The notes under the pieces are model-generated. The model worked only from the letters and a program-made list of their open reading frames with translations, made no database searches and had not been told where the DNA came from. Shown here piece by piece: positions 63,132-64,000 of a stretch of DNA of 64,000 nucleotides. The position numbers were made by a program, and so were the translations under genes. This stretch comes from Lichenibacterium dinghuense (lineage in GTDB: Bacteria; Pseudomonadota; Alphaproteobacteria; Rhizobiales; Beijerinckiaceae): positions 1,054,001 through 1,118,000 of the forward strand of contig NZ_JAJLMN010000001.1 of NCBI RefSeq assembly GCF_021730615.1. Reading direction: 5' to 3'. Within the stretch, counting starts at the first letter, position 1; every line of letters begins with the position of its first letter.

Positions 63132-63681
63132 CGCCCCCCTTCAGCACCAGCGGGAGCCCGGCCGCCACCAGCACGACGCGCCCGCAGGCCTCCGCCATCC
63201 GCTGGTTCAGCCGCCCCTGCGCGTCGCGGAAGTCGCGGGCGAGGCGGTTGTCCGGCACGATGCCCCAGCCGACCTCGTTCGACACGAACACGGCCGGCCC
63301 GGCGAGGCGCGGCAGCTCCGCGGCGAGGCCCGCGCAGGCCGCCTCGACGGCCGCGCGCGCGGCCTCAGGGGGGGCGCCGAGCATCACGTTGGTGAGCCAC
63401 AGCGTCAGGCAGTCGACCAGAACCACGCGGCCGGGCGCCGCCTCGCGGGACAGGGCTTCCGCCAGCCCGAGCGGCTCCTCGACGGTGCGCCAGCCGTCGG
63501 CGGCGCGGGCCTCGCGGTGAAGCGCGATGCGCTCGCGCATCTCGTCGTCCCACGCGGTGGCGGTCGCGAGATAGACGCGTTCCAGCCCGGTGCCCAGCGC
63601 CAGCGCCTCGGCGTGGCGGCTCTTGCCCGAGCGGGCGCCGCCGATCACCAGCGTGTGGGGCGGGCTCACCCGAGGAGCCAT
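63118..63681 (-). CDS. cobU: Adenosylcobinamide kinase / guanylyltransferase
   Basis: A 187-aa bifunctional enzyme that phosphorylates adenosylcobinamide and then transfers GMP to it in cobalamin nucleotide-loop assembly. The P-loop GGARSGKSRHAE is at residues 14-25, the switch LVDCLTLWLTN near 88-98 and FVSNEVGWGIVPDNRLARDF follow the family pattern. It is called CobU or CobP depending on nomenclature. No other cob genes are in the window. The presence of B12 salvage/assembly fits the B12-type radical SAM gene at 4.4 kb. Confidence 0.93.
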   Translation of the reverse strand: MAPRVSPPHTLVIGGARSGKSRHAEALALGTGLERVYLATATAWDDEMRERIALHREARAADGWRTVEEPLGLAEALSREAAPGRVVLVDCLTLWLTNVMLGAPPEAARAAVEAACAGLAAELPRLAGPAVFVSNEVGWGIVPDNRLARDFRDAQGRLNQRMAEACGRVVLVAAGLPLVLKGGVTPP

Positions 63682-63708
63682 CGCGGGCCGAACGTCATGG
63701 CCGGGAGG

Positions 63709-64000
63709 CTAGCCGCCCGCCGCGGGGGCGTCCAGCATCAGCGCCATGTGGAGCTTGGCGATCGGGACGCCGTCCACGATCACGCCGCGCGGCTCGCGCC
63801 CGAAGACGACGAAGCCCCGCGCCGCGTAGAGCCGCTCGGCCGCGGCGTTGCCCTCCGACACCGTGAGCCCGACCTGCAACAGCCCCGGGACCGCGCGCGC
63901 CTCCGCAACGAGGCGGTCGACCAGCAGGCCGCCTATCCCCCGGCCCCCCGCCTCTTGTGCCACCGCCATTCCGAACAGCGTCGCCTTGTGGCGCTCCTTC
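63709..64000 (-). CDS. GNAT N-acetyltransferase, partial at window edge
   Basis: The C-terminal part of a GNAT enzyme; the frame remains open to the window edge, so the 5' end is missing. Visible are the strand-4/motif A region HKATLFGMAVAQEAGGRGIG with the acetyl-CoA pyrophosphate loop (R/QxxGxG/A as EAGGRGIGG), then ERLYAARGFVVFG, the usual motif B. The acceptor substrate is unknown. It ends 27 bp after the cobU start region in the same direction and may be upstream of cobU in one unit. Confidence 0.85.
   Translation of the reverse strand, partial: KERHKATLFGMAVAQEAGGRGIGGLLVDRLVAEARAVPGLLQVGLTVSEGNAAAERLYAARGFVVFGREPRGVIVDGVPIAKLHMALMLDAPAAGG

Overview
The window is about 72% GC, densely packed and free of rRNA, tRNA, CRISPR arrays and insertion sequences. 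A ctrA-chpT cell-cycle locus, a complete pqqABCDE operon, phaA/phaR, HWE-type kinase signatures and general-stress-type GGAAC promoters point to an alphaproteobacterium of the Hyphomicrobiales (Methylobacteriaceae, Beijerinckiaceae or Lichenihabitantaceae type). The genus is inference; the family-level markers are read from the sequence.

Layout. 0.3-1.9 kb: a hypothetical protein and a secreted M23 peptidase. 2.1-10.3 kb: a one-direction glycan cassette of two sugar-nucleotide epimerases, a B12-type radical SAM protein, a GT4 glycosyltransferase and three tandem CgeB-like glycosyltransferases, mostly linked by ATGA/GTGA overlaps and split once by a palindromic repeat. 10.3-14.6 kb: a nonsense-interrupted gene, a PrpE-like acyl-CoA ligase, two DUF1622 membrane proteins and a small secreted protein. 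14.7-20.2 kb: an RND efflux operon facing a TetR regulator across two tandem palindromic operators. 20.2-27.5 kb: a PQQ island in which a PQQ-type sugar dehydrogenase and two c-type cytochromes flank pqqABCDE. 27.6-32.2 kb: an HWE hybrid kinase broken by an amber codon, then prfC. 32.3-36 kb: an Fe(III) ABC importer. 36-39 kb: an HxlR/azoreductase pair with a clear operator, a galactose dehydrogenase and a DUF1275 protein. 39-42 kb: two DUF2382 stress proteins and cysQ. 42-45.2 kb: chpT, a receiver protein, ctrA and fliJ. 45.2-52.7 kb: a Ca2+/H+ exchanger, asd, small hydrophilic stress-type proteins, phaA/phaR, trpS and a fourfold-repeat membrane protein. 52.8-53.6 kb: a low-GC two-gene HEPN-like module. 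53.6-64 kb: uvrD, cspA, a MatB-like ligase, fbp, an MFS transporter, a Tat-type ferritin-like protein, a Na+/H+ antiporter, cobU and a partial GNAT gene.

How parts work together. The PQQ island couples cofactor synthesis to a periplasmic dehydrogenase and its probable electron acceptors. ChpT passes phosphate to CtrA, and both are here within 2 kb. Three stress-type transcription units (39.2, 48.0 and 61.5 kb) have upstream boxes resembling the EcfG general-stress promoter, which suggests a common regulon. The two most distinctive systems are the 2.1-10.3 kb glycan cassette and the small HEPN-like pair. Two genes (10.33-10.98 and 27.60-30.35 kb) stay open on both sides of a single stop codon, so they are recent nonsense mutations or base errors.
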